This document shows positions 7,781 through 16,200 of a DNA stretch of 31,883 nt, piece by piece. Every line of letters begins with the position of its first letter. Position 1 is the stretch's first letter. The notes below the pieces were generated by a model. It saw nothing but the letters and a program-made list of their open reading frames with translations. It searched no databases and was not told where the DNA came from. The translations under genes were made by a program, and so were the position numbers. Source of the stretch: Bacteroidota bacterium (lineage in GTDB: Bacteria > Spirochaetota > Spirochaetia > JABMQR01); contig JABMQR010000256.1 in the NCBI GenBank assembly GCA_013202335.1, positions 1-31,883 on the forward strand, read 5' to 3'.

Positions 7781-8773
7781 ATGATACCTATCAAAAAAAA
7801 GTATTTTCTATCTATTCCCATACTCATTTTCGTCATAATAGCAGTACTTATTATAATTTTTATTCCGGGGCAGAAGAAATCCCCGGCAAAACCTCAACAG
7901 CTGGAGTCCTTAGTTAGCATCAAGGCTCCTTTTGATCTGTCAGGTACGGATGCAAGGTATGCCGGGAATATAGCCTATGATCAATTTCAGGAAACGGTTT
8001 TTGATTTATATATCCCAAAGTCAGATAATGCTGTTCCCCTTGTCATCTTTTTTCATAGCGGCAGTCCATTTGGCGGAAGCCGGAAGGATGTTCAGGAAGG
8101 GATTCTGTCGGAAACCGTCAGTATGCTAATGAAAGGTGGTGTTGCCTTTGTCTCTGCAGATTACCGAATGAATGATTCTGCAGGGAATTCGCTCCCTATT
8201 TCCCGTCAAATTGAGGACTGTGGAAATTTGATCCAGTTTATAATGGATTCTACTCAAATGTTAGGTATTGATCCGGAACGAGTTGCACTTGCCGGTGAAG
8301 GGGTTGGGGGCGGAATAGCACTTTGGTATACCGGACAGATTGCGTCTGAAGAGTTGGATCTATACAGCATTTCAGCTGCGGCAGTAAGAAACAGTCCCGC
8401 ATCATTTAATCCAGAAGTCTGGGCTAAAATGGATAAAATGTTTTCCGAATTGGAGGTCCCGGAGGCCGTAAGAGGATTATTTATCCAGAAAAATTCTATT
8501 CAGGAACTCGATATGCTGTCGATGATCTCAGGAAAAACTCCACCCCTCTGGGTACAGAATACCATTAGTCAGTATAATCCTCCTGAAACACTTTCCGAAA
8601 TTCTTCAGCACCCGGCACAGGCTTATGCTTTGTGGAAAACTGTGACTGAAACAGGGTTGCGGGATCAATCAATATGGTATCTTGAAGCTGAAAATATTAA
8701 GGATCCCTCATGTGAGACAATGGCGGATTTTTTTATTCGATTGCTGGTAACGGAAACAGAACGTATCAATTAG
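7781..8773 (+). CDS. Esterase-fold alpha/beta hydrolase lacking the serine nucleophile
   Basis: 330 residues from the ATG at 7781; an upstream TTG at 7742 is possible but has no well-placed ribosome-binding site. The N-terminus is a membrane anchor (about residues 6-26), so the domain faces the periplasm. Residues about 60-200 follow the carboxylesterase/BD-FAE pattern: [16 protein letters not shown] (oxyanion loop), [43 protein letters not shown]. In active members the last motif is GxSxG (usually GESAGG). Here the Ser position is Gly (GEGVGG), so classical hydrolysis is unlikely. The normal oxyanion HGGG is also altered to HSGS. It may be a binding protein or a pseudoenzyme. It lies 85 bases after the small lipoprotein on the same strand. 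The stop codon forms part of the AGGAG in front of the alpha-glucosidase relic. Confidence 0.75.
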   Translation: MIPIKKKYFLSIPILIFVIIAVLIIIFIPGQKKSPAKPQQLESLVSIKAPFDLSGTDARYAGNIAYDQFQETVFDLYIPKSDNAVPLVIFFHSGSPFGGSRKDVQEGILSETVSMLMKGGVAFVSADYRMNDSAGNSLPISRQIEDCGNLIQFIMDSTQMLGIDPERVALAGEGVGGGIALWYTGQIASEELDLYSISAAAVRNSPASFNPEVWAKMDKMFSELEVPEAVRGLFIQKNSIQELDMLSMISGKTPPLWVQNTISQYNPPETLSEILQHPAQAYALWKTVTETGLRDQSIWYLEAENIKDPSCETMADFFIRLLVTETERIN

Positions 8774-8783
8774 GAGCTCAGCT

Positions 8784-8865
8784 CATGAGTCACACTCCCT
8801 GGTGGCAGGAAACAGTTGTCTATCAAATTTATCCCCGTTCTTCTATGGATTCAAATGGTGATGGG
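8784..8865 (+). pseudogene. 5' fragment of a GH13 alpha-glucosidase
   Basis: From the ATG the frame reads [20 protein letters not shown], then MDSNGDG. This is the hallmark N-terminus of oligo-1,6-/alpha-glucosidases (WW...[20 protein letters not shown]). The AGGAG ribosome-binding site 10 bases upstream is intact. After the NGDG codons the family sequence stops. The DNA continues into the tail of a lipoprotein gene in another frame, and a TGA ends the frame at 8880. All of the catalytic barrel is missing. It would have been the last gene of the lipoprotein-esterase operon. Confidence 0.85.
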
Positions 8866-8955
8866 ATGGAGATATTCTGACTGTAGAATGCATAATTATT
8901 GCCATGGATAGGCCATGGCGGGGAAAACTTGTTATCGTAACTGTGCATGATTAAC
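8866..8955 (+). pseudogene. 3' fragment of a second copy of the small lipoprotein gene
   Basis: Read in frame, this stretch gives [20 protein letters not shown] and then KLVIVTVHD plus a stop. It closely matches the C-terminus of the gene at 7346-7696 (DGEILTVDCIVIAMDSPWQG, KMVIISVHP), with mostly silent or conservative DNA changes. Nothing of the 5' part of that copy is present. It is joined directly to the alpha-glucosidase fragment at a GATGG/GGAGAT overlap, which suggests a deletion between short matching bases. The start and end are set by the similarity and are exact to a few bases. Confidence 0.85.
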
Positions 8956-8990
8956 TTTAAGAAAAGTTTTCTCTATGTTTCCATACTACT

Positions 8991-9563
8991 TCACTTAAGC
9001 TTAACAGCAGTACCATAGGCAAGCAGTTCTGCGGCACTTCCAATAACACTGGTGGTCATAAAACGGACATTTATAATTGCATCTGCTCCAAGCTCTTTTG
9101 CTTCAGTAAGCATTCTTGTGGTAGCAAGTTTTCGTGCCTTTCCCATCATGTCGGTGTATTCAAGCAACTCGCCACCGAGGATCAGCCTTATTACGGAAGA
9201 AAGATCCTTACCTATCCAGATGGCATAGATGGTATGCCCCTGTACAAGACCGAGGTTAGCTGAAATGATTTTCCCCGGAATGGACTCCGAATTCTGCAGG
9301 AGTATCCCCTCTTGTACTTTTTTCAGATCCTGCTCCACATTCACAGGTTTGGAACTTTTCTGTTCAAGGGCTACCGTTATAAGCACAAGCAGCAGACCAC
9401 CCAGGAAAGCGAATGCCGCCGTCTTTAACCAGATAGGGGTAATCGGATCATTGTACAGATACCATGGACCCCCGACGAACAGGAGAACAAAAATACCCAG
9501 GACAAATCCAAGTGAACCGATTAACCGGAAAAATTTCAGGATTGCCAACAAAACTTTTTTCAT
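8991..9563 (-). CDS. Membrane protein with YbjQ/UPF0145 domain
   Basis: 190 residues. Two membrane helices at about residues 5-33 and 40-62 anchor it. The C-terminal part (about 100-190) is a YbjQ/UPF0145 domain ('putative heavy-metal binding'): GKARKLATTRMLTEAKELGADAIINVRFMTTSVIGSAAELLAYGTAVKL, with the usual A-x-x-LGADAI-x-V-R core and the GTAV end. Members form pentamers; their biological role is not settled. Ahead of it is a linker (QKSSKPVNVEQDLKKVQEGI) with a short 'GKIISANLGLVQGHTIYA' strand typical of the domain start. AAGGAGAG lies about 7 bases before the ATG. It is divergent from the Wzi-like gene. Confidence 0.85.
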   Translation of the reverse strand: MKKVLLAILKFFRLIGSLGFVLGIFVLLFVGGPWYLYNDPITPIWLKTAAFAFLGGLLLVLITVALEQKSSKPVNVEQDLKKVQEGILLQNSESIPGKIISANLGLVQGHTIYAIWIGKDLSSVIRLILGGELLEYTDMMGKARKLATTRMLTEAKELGADAIINVRFMTTSVIGSAAELLAYGTAVKLK

Positions 9564-9735
9564 ACGAATCTCTCCTTATAGAGAAGCAGGATAACTCTGA
9601 TGAATAAATATGTCTATTTACAGTGTATCATTACTTGCCATTGAATGCAAAGTTTTCTGATTGCATGGGAAGGATGTGTATTGCAGTATACCTGAATTAT
9701 GATAGTATAATACTGGATATGAATAGGGAGGAGCA

Positions 9736-11499
9736 ATGAAACGCTTAGTAATTCTCAGCTTGTTTGCCATACTTTTTTGCATCAGCAGTACAGGACTTAT
9801 ATTTGGTGGAAACTACTCCTCCGTACCATTGACCTCTCCAATATATGCACTTTTAGACCAGGCACAGATTACCGGTGCCATACAGCATGTACCATCAGTA
9901 AAACCCTACACAGAGAGTAAGGTGATTGAACTGCTCAATGAGATGATTCACGGTACTAAGTTGTCGGCCCGGGAAAAAAAGATTGCTGAAAGTTATCTGG
10001 AGAGTTTTAATCCGGTTGGAAATGTTTTGCAGGATGGATACCTTTCATTTGGAGACACCCCGTTAACCGCGGATATGGGAATCAGGGTGGAGACTCTTTC
10101 TTCAGCTGACTTTGCAGGATTGGAATCACTTGCTCAGACTAATTATTTGAATTTCTTTATGGATGGGGATATCGGGACATCAATATCATACGCATTTGAC
10201 ATGGCTTTTGCCCTGAATTTACTTCAAATTGAGGCATTCCCGGTCTACAGCTACTCAACTGATTGGGACGGATATACCTATAGCTTGTCCTCTATGGGGG
10301 GAGCAGGGGATATTGAGCAGTTTTACAGCCTGGCATTCAGATCCCGGCCGGAACTGAGTGCCGGTTTTTTTGATGATAAAGTTACGATGAATTTCGGCAG
10401 GCATCGACGGGAATGGGGGCTTGGGAGTGACTCTCTGGTTCTTTCCGGGGCAGCTCGACCCATTGTCGCATTTGAGACTACCGTACAGCTTACTGACTGG
10501 ATGTCCTACACATACCTTGTCGGGACACTGGAAAATGGCGGGGACAGCACTACTGCCTCACAGCTTCAGACTATGACCGCGATGAAAATAGTGGAAATTC
10601 GCCCGCTGGACTGGATTTATATTGCCATCCATGAGGGGGTTGTATTCCCGAAACGTTTTGAACTTGGCTATCTGAATCCATTGATCTTCTCCTCTCTGTA
10701 TCAGGGTCAGATCGGGGATTTCGATAATATTATGGGCGGAGCAACCCTTGGACTCTCCCTTCCCGGTTGGACTGAAGTCTGGACAACTCTTTATATCGAT
10801 GAACTGCAGCCGAACAGTATTGCTGATTTTTTTAATTATGTACGGAATTTATACTCGTTTCAGGCAGGAGTGCAGGCGGCTATTCCCTCAGTCCCGTTTG
10901 GACTTCTCACCCTGCAGTATACAAAAATTGAACCGTTTACCTACACGCACCCGCTTGTAGAGGTACCATGGATAGATCCGGTAGGTAACATTGATAGAGT
11001 TTATGAGTCGTTCGTAAGCGGTGGTGAAGGATTAAGCACTAAATTGGATCCTAATACTGATGAACTGCTGATTCGGATTAATACCAGTCCTATGGAGTAT
11101 TTCTCCCTGCATGGCGGATACCAGTTAATTCGGCACGGAGAGTTTGGCGGATCGTATGAAGATCCCCTTCAGGGCTATAGTGATGACCCTGAAACTCCAG
11201 AAAATGAAATGTTATCAACTGACATGGAAGAGGTATACGAAGATGCATGGGGAGAACCGGTCCCAACAAATTTGGCAGATTTACGAAAAGCTTTTTTGCG
11301 GGATGGAGATTATGAGTGGTATAATATATTCAGTCTGGGTGGAAATTATGACCTGCTTCCCCTTACAAATATTCCAGTTAACTTGTCTCTGACCGGTTCG
11401 GCTGTATACCAGTTTAAAAATGATCATACAGGGGCGCGGAAATCCTGGGAGAATGAGGGGTGGCACTATTATATAACTGCCGCAATTAATATTTGGTAG
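9736..11499 (+). CDS. Wzi-like capsule-assembly outer-membrane protein
   Basis: 587 residues with a cleavable signal peptide (about 1-24, ending ...STGLIFGG). A helical N-terminal part follows (SVPLTSPIYALLDQAQITGAI ... KVIELLNEMIHG ... AREKKIAESYLESF), which matches the helical start of Wzi-family proteins. From about residue 115 the sequence alternates as an outer-membrane beta barrel. Diagnostic stretches are FGRHRREWGLGSDSLVLSGAARP (about 217-239) and KRFELGYLNPLIFSSLYQ. It ends in an aromatic residue (INIW), as barrels often do. E. coli Wzi is a lectin that holds capsule at the surface. Here the link to polysaccharide is an inference, though a polysaccharide gene block lies about 9 kb away. 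GGGAGGAG sits 6 bases before the start. Confidence 0.75.
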   Translation: MKRLVILSLFAILFCISSTGLIFGGNYSSVPLTSPIYALLDQAQITGAIQHVPSVKPYTESKVIELLNEMIHGTKLSAREKKIAESYLESFNPVGNVLQDGYLSFGDTPLTADMGIRVETLSSADFAGLESLAQTNYLNFFMDGDIGTSISYAFDMAFALNLLQIEAFPVYSYSTDWDGYTYSLSSMGGAGDIEQFYSLAFRSRPELSAGFFDDKVTMNFGRHRREWGLGSDSLVLSGAARPIVAFETTVQLTDWMSYTYLVGTLENGGDSTTASQLQTMTAMKIVEIRPLDWIYIAIHEGVVFPKRFELGYLNPLIFSSLYQGQIGDFDNIMGGATLGLSLPGWTEVWTTLYIDELQPNSIADFFNYVRNLYSFQAGVQAAIPSVPFGLLTLQYTKIEPFTYTHPLVEVPWIDPVGNIDRVYESFVSGGEGLSTKLDPNTDELLIRINTSPMEYFSLHGGYQLIRHGEFGGSYEDPLQGYSDDPETPENEMLSTDMEEVYEDAWGEPVPTNLADLRKAFLRDGDYEWYNIFSLGGNYDLLPLTNIPVNLSLTGSAVYQFKNDHTGARKSWENEGWHYYITAAINIW

Positions 11500-11504
11500 C
11501 TGAC

Positions 11505-11536
11505 CCAATTAAGAAAATATTAATTTTTTTAATTGG
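11505..11536 (+). terminator. CCAATTAA hairpin, terminator-like, next to repeat copy 2
   Basis: CCAATTAA (11505-11512) pairs with TTAATTGG (11529-11536). It starts five bases after the Wzi-like stop codon and could end that transcript, but the T-run lies inside the loop and not after the stem. The right arm runs into TTTGAAGTTT, the same junction as in repeat copy 1, so it is better seen as a module of the composite repeat. Confidence 0.5.
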
Positions 11537-11541
11537 CCTTT

Positions 11542-11606
11542 GAAGTTTTTGATTAGAATCCTCTATATTATTATATAGTAAAACTTTATCATAAATCAAA
11601 AACTTC
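11542..11606 (+). repeat. GAAGTTT inverted-repeat element, copy 2
   Basis: Perfect 13-bp arms GAAGTTTTTGATT (11542-11554) and AATCAAAAACTTC (11594-11606) with a 39-base AT-rich core. The arms differ from copies 1 and 4 by a CC to TT change that is compensated on both sides, so pairing is kept. Confidence 0.8.
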
Positions 11607-11701
11607 TGACTAATTGGTAGCAGATGGTCTGTGTTTACATGGATTGATTACATGGATTTTAAAGTTTGTGAGTATATATGTATTTGAGGAGAAGGCAATC
11701 T

Positions 11702-12805
11702 ATGAAAAAAATTAACTGCAGTAATTCCCAACGGTTTCAAATTCGTGGTGTAATAAGTTTTATCATTCTGGTAATAATCCTGCTGTTTAGTCCCTTTGTT
11801 CTTGCCGCTGATGAAATTGATGATGCCTGGGCTGAGATCGTTGATTTATACAGCTTTGGTGATTATGAAGCAGTAGTTGTTCAGGCAACAGAATTGTTCT
11901 CTTTAGTTACTCCTTTTTCGGATCTCTATCTAATTCGCGGGATTGCCTATAGAGATACGGGTTATTTTGCTGAGGCCCATGAAGATTTCAACGCAGCAAT
12001 TGATCTTCAATCAGACAATGGATATAACTTTTTTCATCGTGGCTATGCTTTTCTGATGGAATATTATTATGTTGATGCAATAAATGATTTTACATTTGCT
12101 ATAAACCTTATACCTGATATGTATGAAGCTTATTGGAACCGGGGTATTGCATATAACTGGATATCAGAAAATAAATTATCATTAAAAGATCTAAATCAGG
12201 CTATTGAACTGATTCCACAATATAATCCATATCTTTTTCGGGATCGTGCGGTAGTTTTGAATGAACTGGGTTTATATGATGATGCTCTGTATGATTACAC
12301 AACTGCAATAGATATGTTTCCGGGTGAACCGGTATTTTATGCAGAGCGGGGACTTGTTCTTCAGACAATAGGCAACTTTCAGGCTTCAATTGCAGATTTG
12401 GATTCTGCAATCCTTTTACGAACCGTCGCCAATGCCGATGATTATTACAATAGAGGTGTGTCATACGCCCAGCTTATGCAGTATGAGGAGGCAGTTCTGG
12501 ATTTTACCGAAAGTATTAGACTGCAGCCGGGTGAAGTGGATGCTCTCAACAACAGAGCCTGGAGCTATATTCAACTCGATCGGTTTTCAGAGGCTGTAGA
12601 AGACTGCACTGCTGCAATTGAACTTGATCCGGAATATCCCATCTCCTTTTTTAATCGTGCAGCGGCTCTGGAGAGGATGAAGGAAACAGAAGCAGCAATT
12701 GCTGATTATACTGTGGTAATCGAGCTTGCCCTGAATGATGATTCGGGCCAGTACGAGAATGTTGCTCTTGATGCGCAGGCTGCAATCGAGAAGCTGGGGC
12801 AGTGA
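11702..12805 (+). CDS. Exported TPR-repeat protein
   Basis: 367 residues from the ATG at 11702, which has GAGGAGAAGG about 8 bases upstream; an in-frame ATG at 11678 lies before that site and is less likely. The signal peptide ends at FVLA-ADE (about residue 37). The mature protein is a chain of tetratricopeptide repeats, about eight, of the type 'A...NRGIAY......Y..A..D...AI.L.P': for example FNAAIDLQSDNGYNFFHRGYAF, FTFAINLIPDMYEAYWNRGIAY and CTAAIELDPEYPISFFNRAAAL. Such proteins act as scaffolds in the periplasm. No other domain is present, so the partner is unknown. It is flanked on both sides by GAAGTTT repeat elements. Confidence 0.88.
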   Translation: MKKINCSNSQRFQIRGVISFIILVIILLFSPFVLAADEIDDAWAEIVDLYSFGDYEAVVVQATELFSLVTPFSDLYLIRGIAYRDTGYFAEAHEDFNAAIDLQSDNGYNFFHRGYAFLMEYYYVDAINDFTFAINLIPDMYEAYWNRGIAYNWISENKLSLKDLNQAIELIPQYNPYLFRDRAVVLNELGLYDDALYDYTTAIDMFPGEPVFYAERGLVLQTIGNFQASIADLDSAILLRTVANADDYYNRGVSYAQLMQYEEAVLDFTESIRLQPGEVDALNNRAWSYIQLDRFSEAVEDCTAAIELDPEYPISFFNRAAALERMKETEAAIADYTVVIELALNDDSGQYENVALDAQAAIEKLGQ

Positions 12806-12841
12806 AACAACTGCAAAATTTGAATATTATTGCAAGTAGTC

Positions 12842-12865
12842 TTGATCAATGCAAGCATTGATTAA
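12842..12865. repeat. TTGATC-ATGC hairpin module (copy 1)
   Basis: TCAATGC and GCATTGA form a perfect 7-bp stem around AA. The stretch of about 30 bases from 12842 (TTGATCAATGCAAGCATTGA and on into AAGTTTT) closely matches 18595 onward (TTGATCCATGAATGCATAGA and on into AAGTTTT). This module is therefore shared between two repeat sites. Confidence 0.7.
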
Positions 12866-12900
12866 AAGTTTTCAAACTAAATATATAATTCGAAAACTTC
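12866..12900 (+). repeat. GAAGTTT element, copy 3, shortened
   Basis: AAGTTTTC at 12866-12873 and GAAAACTT at 12892-12899 (within CGAAAACTTC) remain, but the core is reduced to about 18 bases (it contains AAATATATAATT). It seems to be a deletion derivative of the 63-65 bp form. It sits in the spacer between the TPR and GH2 genes. Confidence 0.65.
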
Positions 12901-12929
12901 TCATACAAAGATAGATATGGAGTAAGTAC

Positions 12930-14753
12930 ATGGGGAAGGCGCTGCTTTTACCAGATCAAATAGAGTCACGTTGGGCACAGGAGGCGGGAAAAGAGACTCC
13001 TTTATCAGAGTACCCGCGTCCCCAGTTTAAAAGATCTGATTGGAAATGTCTGAATGGTTTATGGGATTATATCGTTACAAAAAAAAGTGAAGAGATTCCA
13101 ACTGACTATAAAGGAAAGATACGAGTTCCCTATGCTTTGGAGACAGCACTTTCAGGAGTCGGGGAGCAGTTGAATCCTGATGAGCAGATCTGGTATAGAA
13201 CTTTTTTTGATTTTCAGGATACCTGGGAAAGTGGCCGGATACATCTGAATTTTGAGGCTGTTGATTGGTCCTGCCGGATCTTTGTGAACGGAATAGAGGC
13301 CGGCAATCATACCGGCGGGTATGCACCGTTTACTTTCGACATCACATCCCTGTTGAAAACGCATAAGAAAAATAATCGTCAGGAGATTGTTGTTTCAGTA
13401 ACGGATCCAACTGACACCTTGTGGCAGCAGCGGGGAAAACAGGTATTACAACCTGGGGGAATACTCTATACAGCTACCAGCGGAATTTGGCAGACAGTCT
13501 GGTTGGAACATGTTCATGAATCTTACCTTACTGATCTAAGGATTATTCCGGATCTGGATGCAGGTAAAGTGGAGATAACGGCAGTAATATCAGAGGGTGA
13601 TAAGATTCACTTTTCCCTTAAAACTGGCGGGAAAATTGTGAAAAGGGCTACAGGAAAATCCGGAGTTCCCATAAAAATGCAAGTTCCCTATATGAAGGCA
13701 TGGACACCTGATCTGCCGTTTCTTTACGATCTTATTATTGAAACAATTAAGGGTAAGACAGTAACTGATAGGGTTGTCAGTTATTTTGCTATGAGAAAAG
13801 TATCAATTTCTAAAGATAAAAATGATATTCATCGTATATATCTGAATAATCTACCTATATTCCTTAACGGACCGCTTGATCAGGGGTATTGGCCGGAGAG
13901 TGGAATGACGCCTCCAACTGATGATGCAATGATATATGATCTTGAGCTGGTAAAGCGATTGGGATTTAATATGGTCAGGAAGCATGTGCAGATCGCTCCC
14001 AGACGCTGGTACTATCACTGTGATCGTCTTGGAGTTGCGGTAATCCAGGATATGGTATCTGGTGGTAGAGATTTATCCTCAAAACTTGATATAAGGTGCG
14101 CCAAGATGTTTGGTAAGCACAGGAAAGATACATCTTTGAAAGCTCATATAAAATCATGGAGGGATTCTGAGGAGTCCAGAAATGGGTTTGAGTATGGTCT
14201 GAGAGAACTTATTTATAATTTATACAATGTTCCCAGTATTTTACTATGGGTAGTTTTCAATGAAGGGTGGGGACAGTATAATGCTGCCGAAACAGCAAAG
14301 TGGGTTAAGGCATACGATCCATCGCGTTTAGTGGATCACGCTTCCGGCTGGCATGATCAGAAGGGTGGTGATTTTGTCAGTCTGCATACCTATAAAATAA
14401 AACTAAAACATCCGTCGACTCACGATAAACGTGTCTATATTGTTTCTGAATACGGGGGATACAGCATGCAGGAGAATCTGCATGTCTGGAAAAAAACCGG
14501 CGGTAAATCCTTTGGGTATAAACAATTTTCTGATAAAGAGAAACTGCAGGAAGCATATACTCATTTGCTGTCCGAACAGGTTCTTCCCCTGATCAGTAAA
14601 GGATTATCAGCAGTTGTCTATACACAATTAAGTGATGTTGAAGAAGAAATTAATGGTCTGGTGACCTATGACCGGGAAGTACTTAAATTTGATGAGCAGA
14701 AAATGCGTTCCCTTCACCAATTACTGCAGGATGAATTTTTTAGAAACGTATAG
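12930..14753 (+). CDS. Glycoside hydrolase family 2 enzyme
   Basis: 607 residues. The order is typical of GH2: an N-terminal sugar-binding jelly roll (about 25-190; RPQFKRSDWKCLNGLWDYIV, WYRTFFDF, VDWSCRIFVNGIEAGNHTGGYAPFTFDIT, SGIWQTVWLEHV), an immunoglobulin-like domain (about 195-285) and a TIM barrel (about 290-600). The catalytic acid/base is Glu445 in VVFNEGWGQYN and the nucleophile is Glu507 in YIVSEYGGYS. There is no signal peptide, so it acts in the cytoplasm. It lacks the large C-terminal domain of LacZ. Beta-galactosidase, glucuronidase, mannosidase or arabinosidase activity cannot be told apart. The ribosome-binding site GGAG lies 9 bases upstream. It converges on azlD with a 10-base gap. 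Confidence 0.9.
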   Translation: MGKALLLPDQIESRWAQEAGKETPLSEYPRPQFKRSDWKCLNGLWDYIVTKKSEEIPTDYKGKIRVPYALETALSGVGEQLNPDEQIWYRTFFDFQDTWESGRIHLNFEAVDWSCRIFVNGIEAGNHTGGYAPFTFDITSLLKTHKKNNRQEIVVSVTDPTDTLWQQRGKQVLQPGGILYTATSGIWQTVWLEHVHESYLTDLRIIPDLDAGKVEITAVISEGDKIHFSLKTGGKIVKRATGKSGVPIKMQVPYMKAWTPDLPFLYDLIIETIKGKTVTDRVVSYFAMRKVSISKDKNDIHRIYLNNLPIFLNGPLDQGYWPESGMTPPTDDAMIYDLELVKRLGFNMVRKHVQIAPRRWYYHCDRLGVAVIQDMVSGGRDLSSKLDIRCAKMFGKHRKDTSLKAHIKSWRDSEESRNGFEYGLRELIYNLYNVPSILLWVVFNEGWGQYNAAETAKWVKAYDPSRLVDHASGWHDQKGGDFVSLHTYKIKLKHPSTHDKRVYIVSEYGGYSMQENLHVWKKTGGKSFGYKQFSDKEKLQEAYTHLLSEQVLPLISKGLSAVVYTQLSDVEEEINGLVTYDREVLKFDEQKMRSLHQLLQDEFFRNV

Positions 14754-14763
14754 AATTGTACGA

Positions 14764-15063
14764 TTACAGCATTAGGTATGCAGCGACGATGCTTGCCAAC
14801 ACAGGAAATATAAGATTTTTTGTGAATAGTGCGGTAACTGCAGCTGCAGCAGCTCCAATCAGACCAGCAGCAGGGGCATAAGAAAAATCGATCAGGAGCC
14901 CGGGGAATAGAAGTGCTCCAAGTGCTGCAACAGGCATAACCTGTAAAAATCTTTTAAAGAAGATCGGGAGTCTGTCCAGAAATCCGGCAAAGAATGGAAT
15001 TACCCGGGATAAATAGGTTCCGGCAGTAGAAAAAAGTACTATAGCAATTATATCAAAACTCAT
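14764..15063 (-). CDS. azlD: AzlD-type branched-chain amino-acid exporter subunit
   Basis: 99 residues, the typical size. Three to four membrane helices are visible with the family's TYLSRVIPFFAGF...LPIFFKRFLQVMPVAALGALLFPGLL segment near the N-terminus. AzlD partners AzlC in exporting branched-chain amino acids (4-azaleucine resistance in Bacillus). Its start codon lies 11 bases inside the end of azlC, so the two are translationally coupled. Confidence 0.9.
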   Translation of the reverse strand: MSFDIIAIVLFSTAGTYLSRVIPFFAGFLDRLPIFFKRFLQVMPVAALGALLFPGLLIDFSYAPAAGLIGAAAAAVTALFTKNLIFPVLASIVAAYLML

Positions 15064-15790
15064 TATCTGCCTCCCTGAAAGATTCTGAAACTTTCGGCAG
15101 CAATGCTGCCCCGATTAGTGAGGCTAAGATCATTGAAACAGCAAAAGCCCAGCCCGGCTGTACATGAATTACACGCACCAAAACCGTATTTAAACCGGCA
15201 GCCGCTGCAGCAACCGGAATGTACCAGTACTCTTTCTGGACGTTGTGCACTAACAATGCGGCAAACATTCCATACAAGGTGATACCGATACTCTGCTGCA
15301 GTCCTGAGGGGAGGATTGATCCTCCAATGAAACCTGTCAATGTTCCGGTAACCCATCCTGTCCATGCGGTGATTTCCAAAGCGGTCAGATAGGGTGTTTC
15401 AATGGGTCCTTCTGAAGAAGAGGCAGTTGCAAAAACCTCATCTGTATTACCAAATGCGATCATTAAGCGAGCCCCGATGGATTTTGCGGTTGTTCTGCGT
15501 GAAAGTGATGCGCTCATAAGTAAGTGCCGTAAATTGACAAGTATTATCCCGATTACAATCTCATATACAGCAGCTCCTGATGCGATGAGATTCAAGGCAA
15601 AAAACTGGCTTGCTCCGGCAAAAAGCACCATGGAAAAAAGCATGGATTCGTAGAGGGTAAGATCTATGTTATTAGCAATTAACCCGAATGCCATAGCCGC
15701 CGGAAAATATCCTATAAAGATAGGAAAACCGGCTGTAATACCGCTTTTTATGGGATGATTACCTAAAATTCCAACAATCTGCTTACTCAT
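15053..15790 (-). CDS. azlC: AzlC-type branched-chain amino-acid exporter
   Basis: 245 residues with about 7-8 membrane segments. The AzlC signature is clear: GITAGFPIFIGYFPAAMAFGLIA near the start, then SMLFSMVLFAGASQFFALNLI and VNLRHLLMSASLS. This is the large subunit of the AzlCD exporter in the inner membrane. It heads a two-gene operon read leftward and overlaps azlD by 11 bases. The start at 15790 has no good ribosome-binding site, but no better start lies nearby. No Lrp-type regulator gene is adjacent. Confidence 0.92.
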   Translation of the reverse strand: MSKQIVGILGNHPIKSGITAGFPIFIGYFPAAMAFGLIANNIDLTLYESMLFSMVLFAGASQFFALNLIASGAAVYEIVIGIILVNLRHLLMSASLSRRTTAKSIGARLMIAFGNTDEVFATASSSEGPIETPYLTALEITAWTGWVTGTLTGFIGGSILPSGLQQSIGITLYGMFAALLVHNVQKEYWYIPVAAAAAGLNTVLVRVIHVQPGWAFAVSMILASLIGAALLPKVSESFREADNEF

Positions 15791-15852
15791 ACAGGGAGAG
15801 TAATGATTTCAGAATATCCTGTCAAGAAATATTAAGAAAACACATTTCTTAT

Positions 15853-16016
15853 TTGACTATTTAAATAGATATCACTACTTTTAAAGCAGATAATGTGTTG
15901 AAGTTGTACTGACAGCATTAGCCTGCCTTGCATTAACGTGCAGATAATACTTATTATCCTAAACTTTTTAGCTACTATACTATTGACCGATTGTATGGGC
16001 ATACAATCGGTCTTTT
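15853..16016 (+). ncRNA. Candidate small RNA with own promoter and terminator
   Basis: TTGACT (15853-15858), 17 bases, then TACTTT (15876-15881) resemble a sigma-70 promoter, with a weak -10. About 100 bases later is a strong intrinsic terminator (15985-16016). In between is a hairpin GATAAT-actt-ATTATC (15943-15958). No open frame on the plus strand fills this interval, and the gene to the left faces away. The RNA is predicted from this layout only and I do not recognise a known RNA family. Confidence 0.35.
15985..16016 (+). terminator. Strong intrinsic terminator without an obvious gene
   Basis: GACCGATTGTAT (15985-15996) and ATACAATCGGTC (16001-16012) form a perfect 12-bp stem with a 4-base loop, followed by TTTT on the plus strand. 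The other strand has no T-run after the stem. No plus-strand gene precedes it within 1.2 kb. Confidence 0.8.
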
Positions 16017-16107
16017 CCTGTATTGCCAGGAGTTCTCCCATTTTTACATGAACAGTAACCACAGCCCGTATACATAACAGAGCCAGTCGTAAATCAATAA
16101 TTTGTCA

Positions 16108-16135
16108 TTGTACGTGGATAAATTCATGGTATAAT
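16108..16135 (+). promoter_or_regulatory. Likely promoter of the barrel protein gene
   Basis: TTGTAC (16108-16113), 16 bases, then a perfect TATAAT (16130-16135). It would give a leader of about 215 bases that contains all the hairpin modules up to the start at 16358. Confidence 0.5.
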
Positions 16136-16140
16136 GAGAT

Positions 16141-16193
16141 AATTACGAAAATCTAAAAATAAAACTTCATTTTAATCCGATTTTCTGGCAATT
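16141..16193. repeat. GAAAATC hairpin module before repeat copy 4
   Basis: GAAAATC (16147-16153) pairs with GATTTTC (16179-16185), with AATT on each outer end. It occupies the same place relative to the GAAGTTT element as the CCAATT hairpins of copies 1 and 2, but its sequence differs. Confidence 0.5.
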
Positions 16194-16200
16194 ATATTTT

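Noticed and set aside
9681..9711. TTGCAG ... TATAAT promoter for the Wzi-like gene
   Set aside because: The spacing is 19 bases and the -35 is poor. The TATAAT at 9706 is probably a real -10, but I could not define the promoter.
15832..16062. 76-codon minus-strand frame
   Set aside because: It crosses a perfect intrinsic terminator and a promoter-like site and has no ribosome-binding site.
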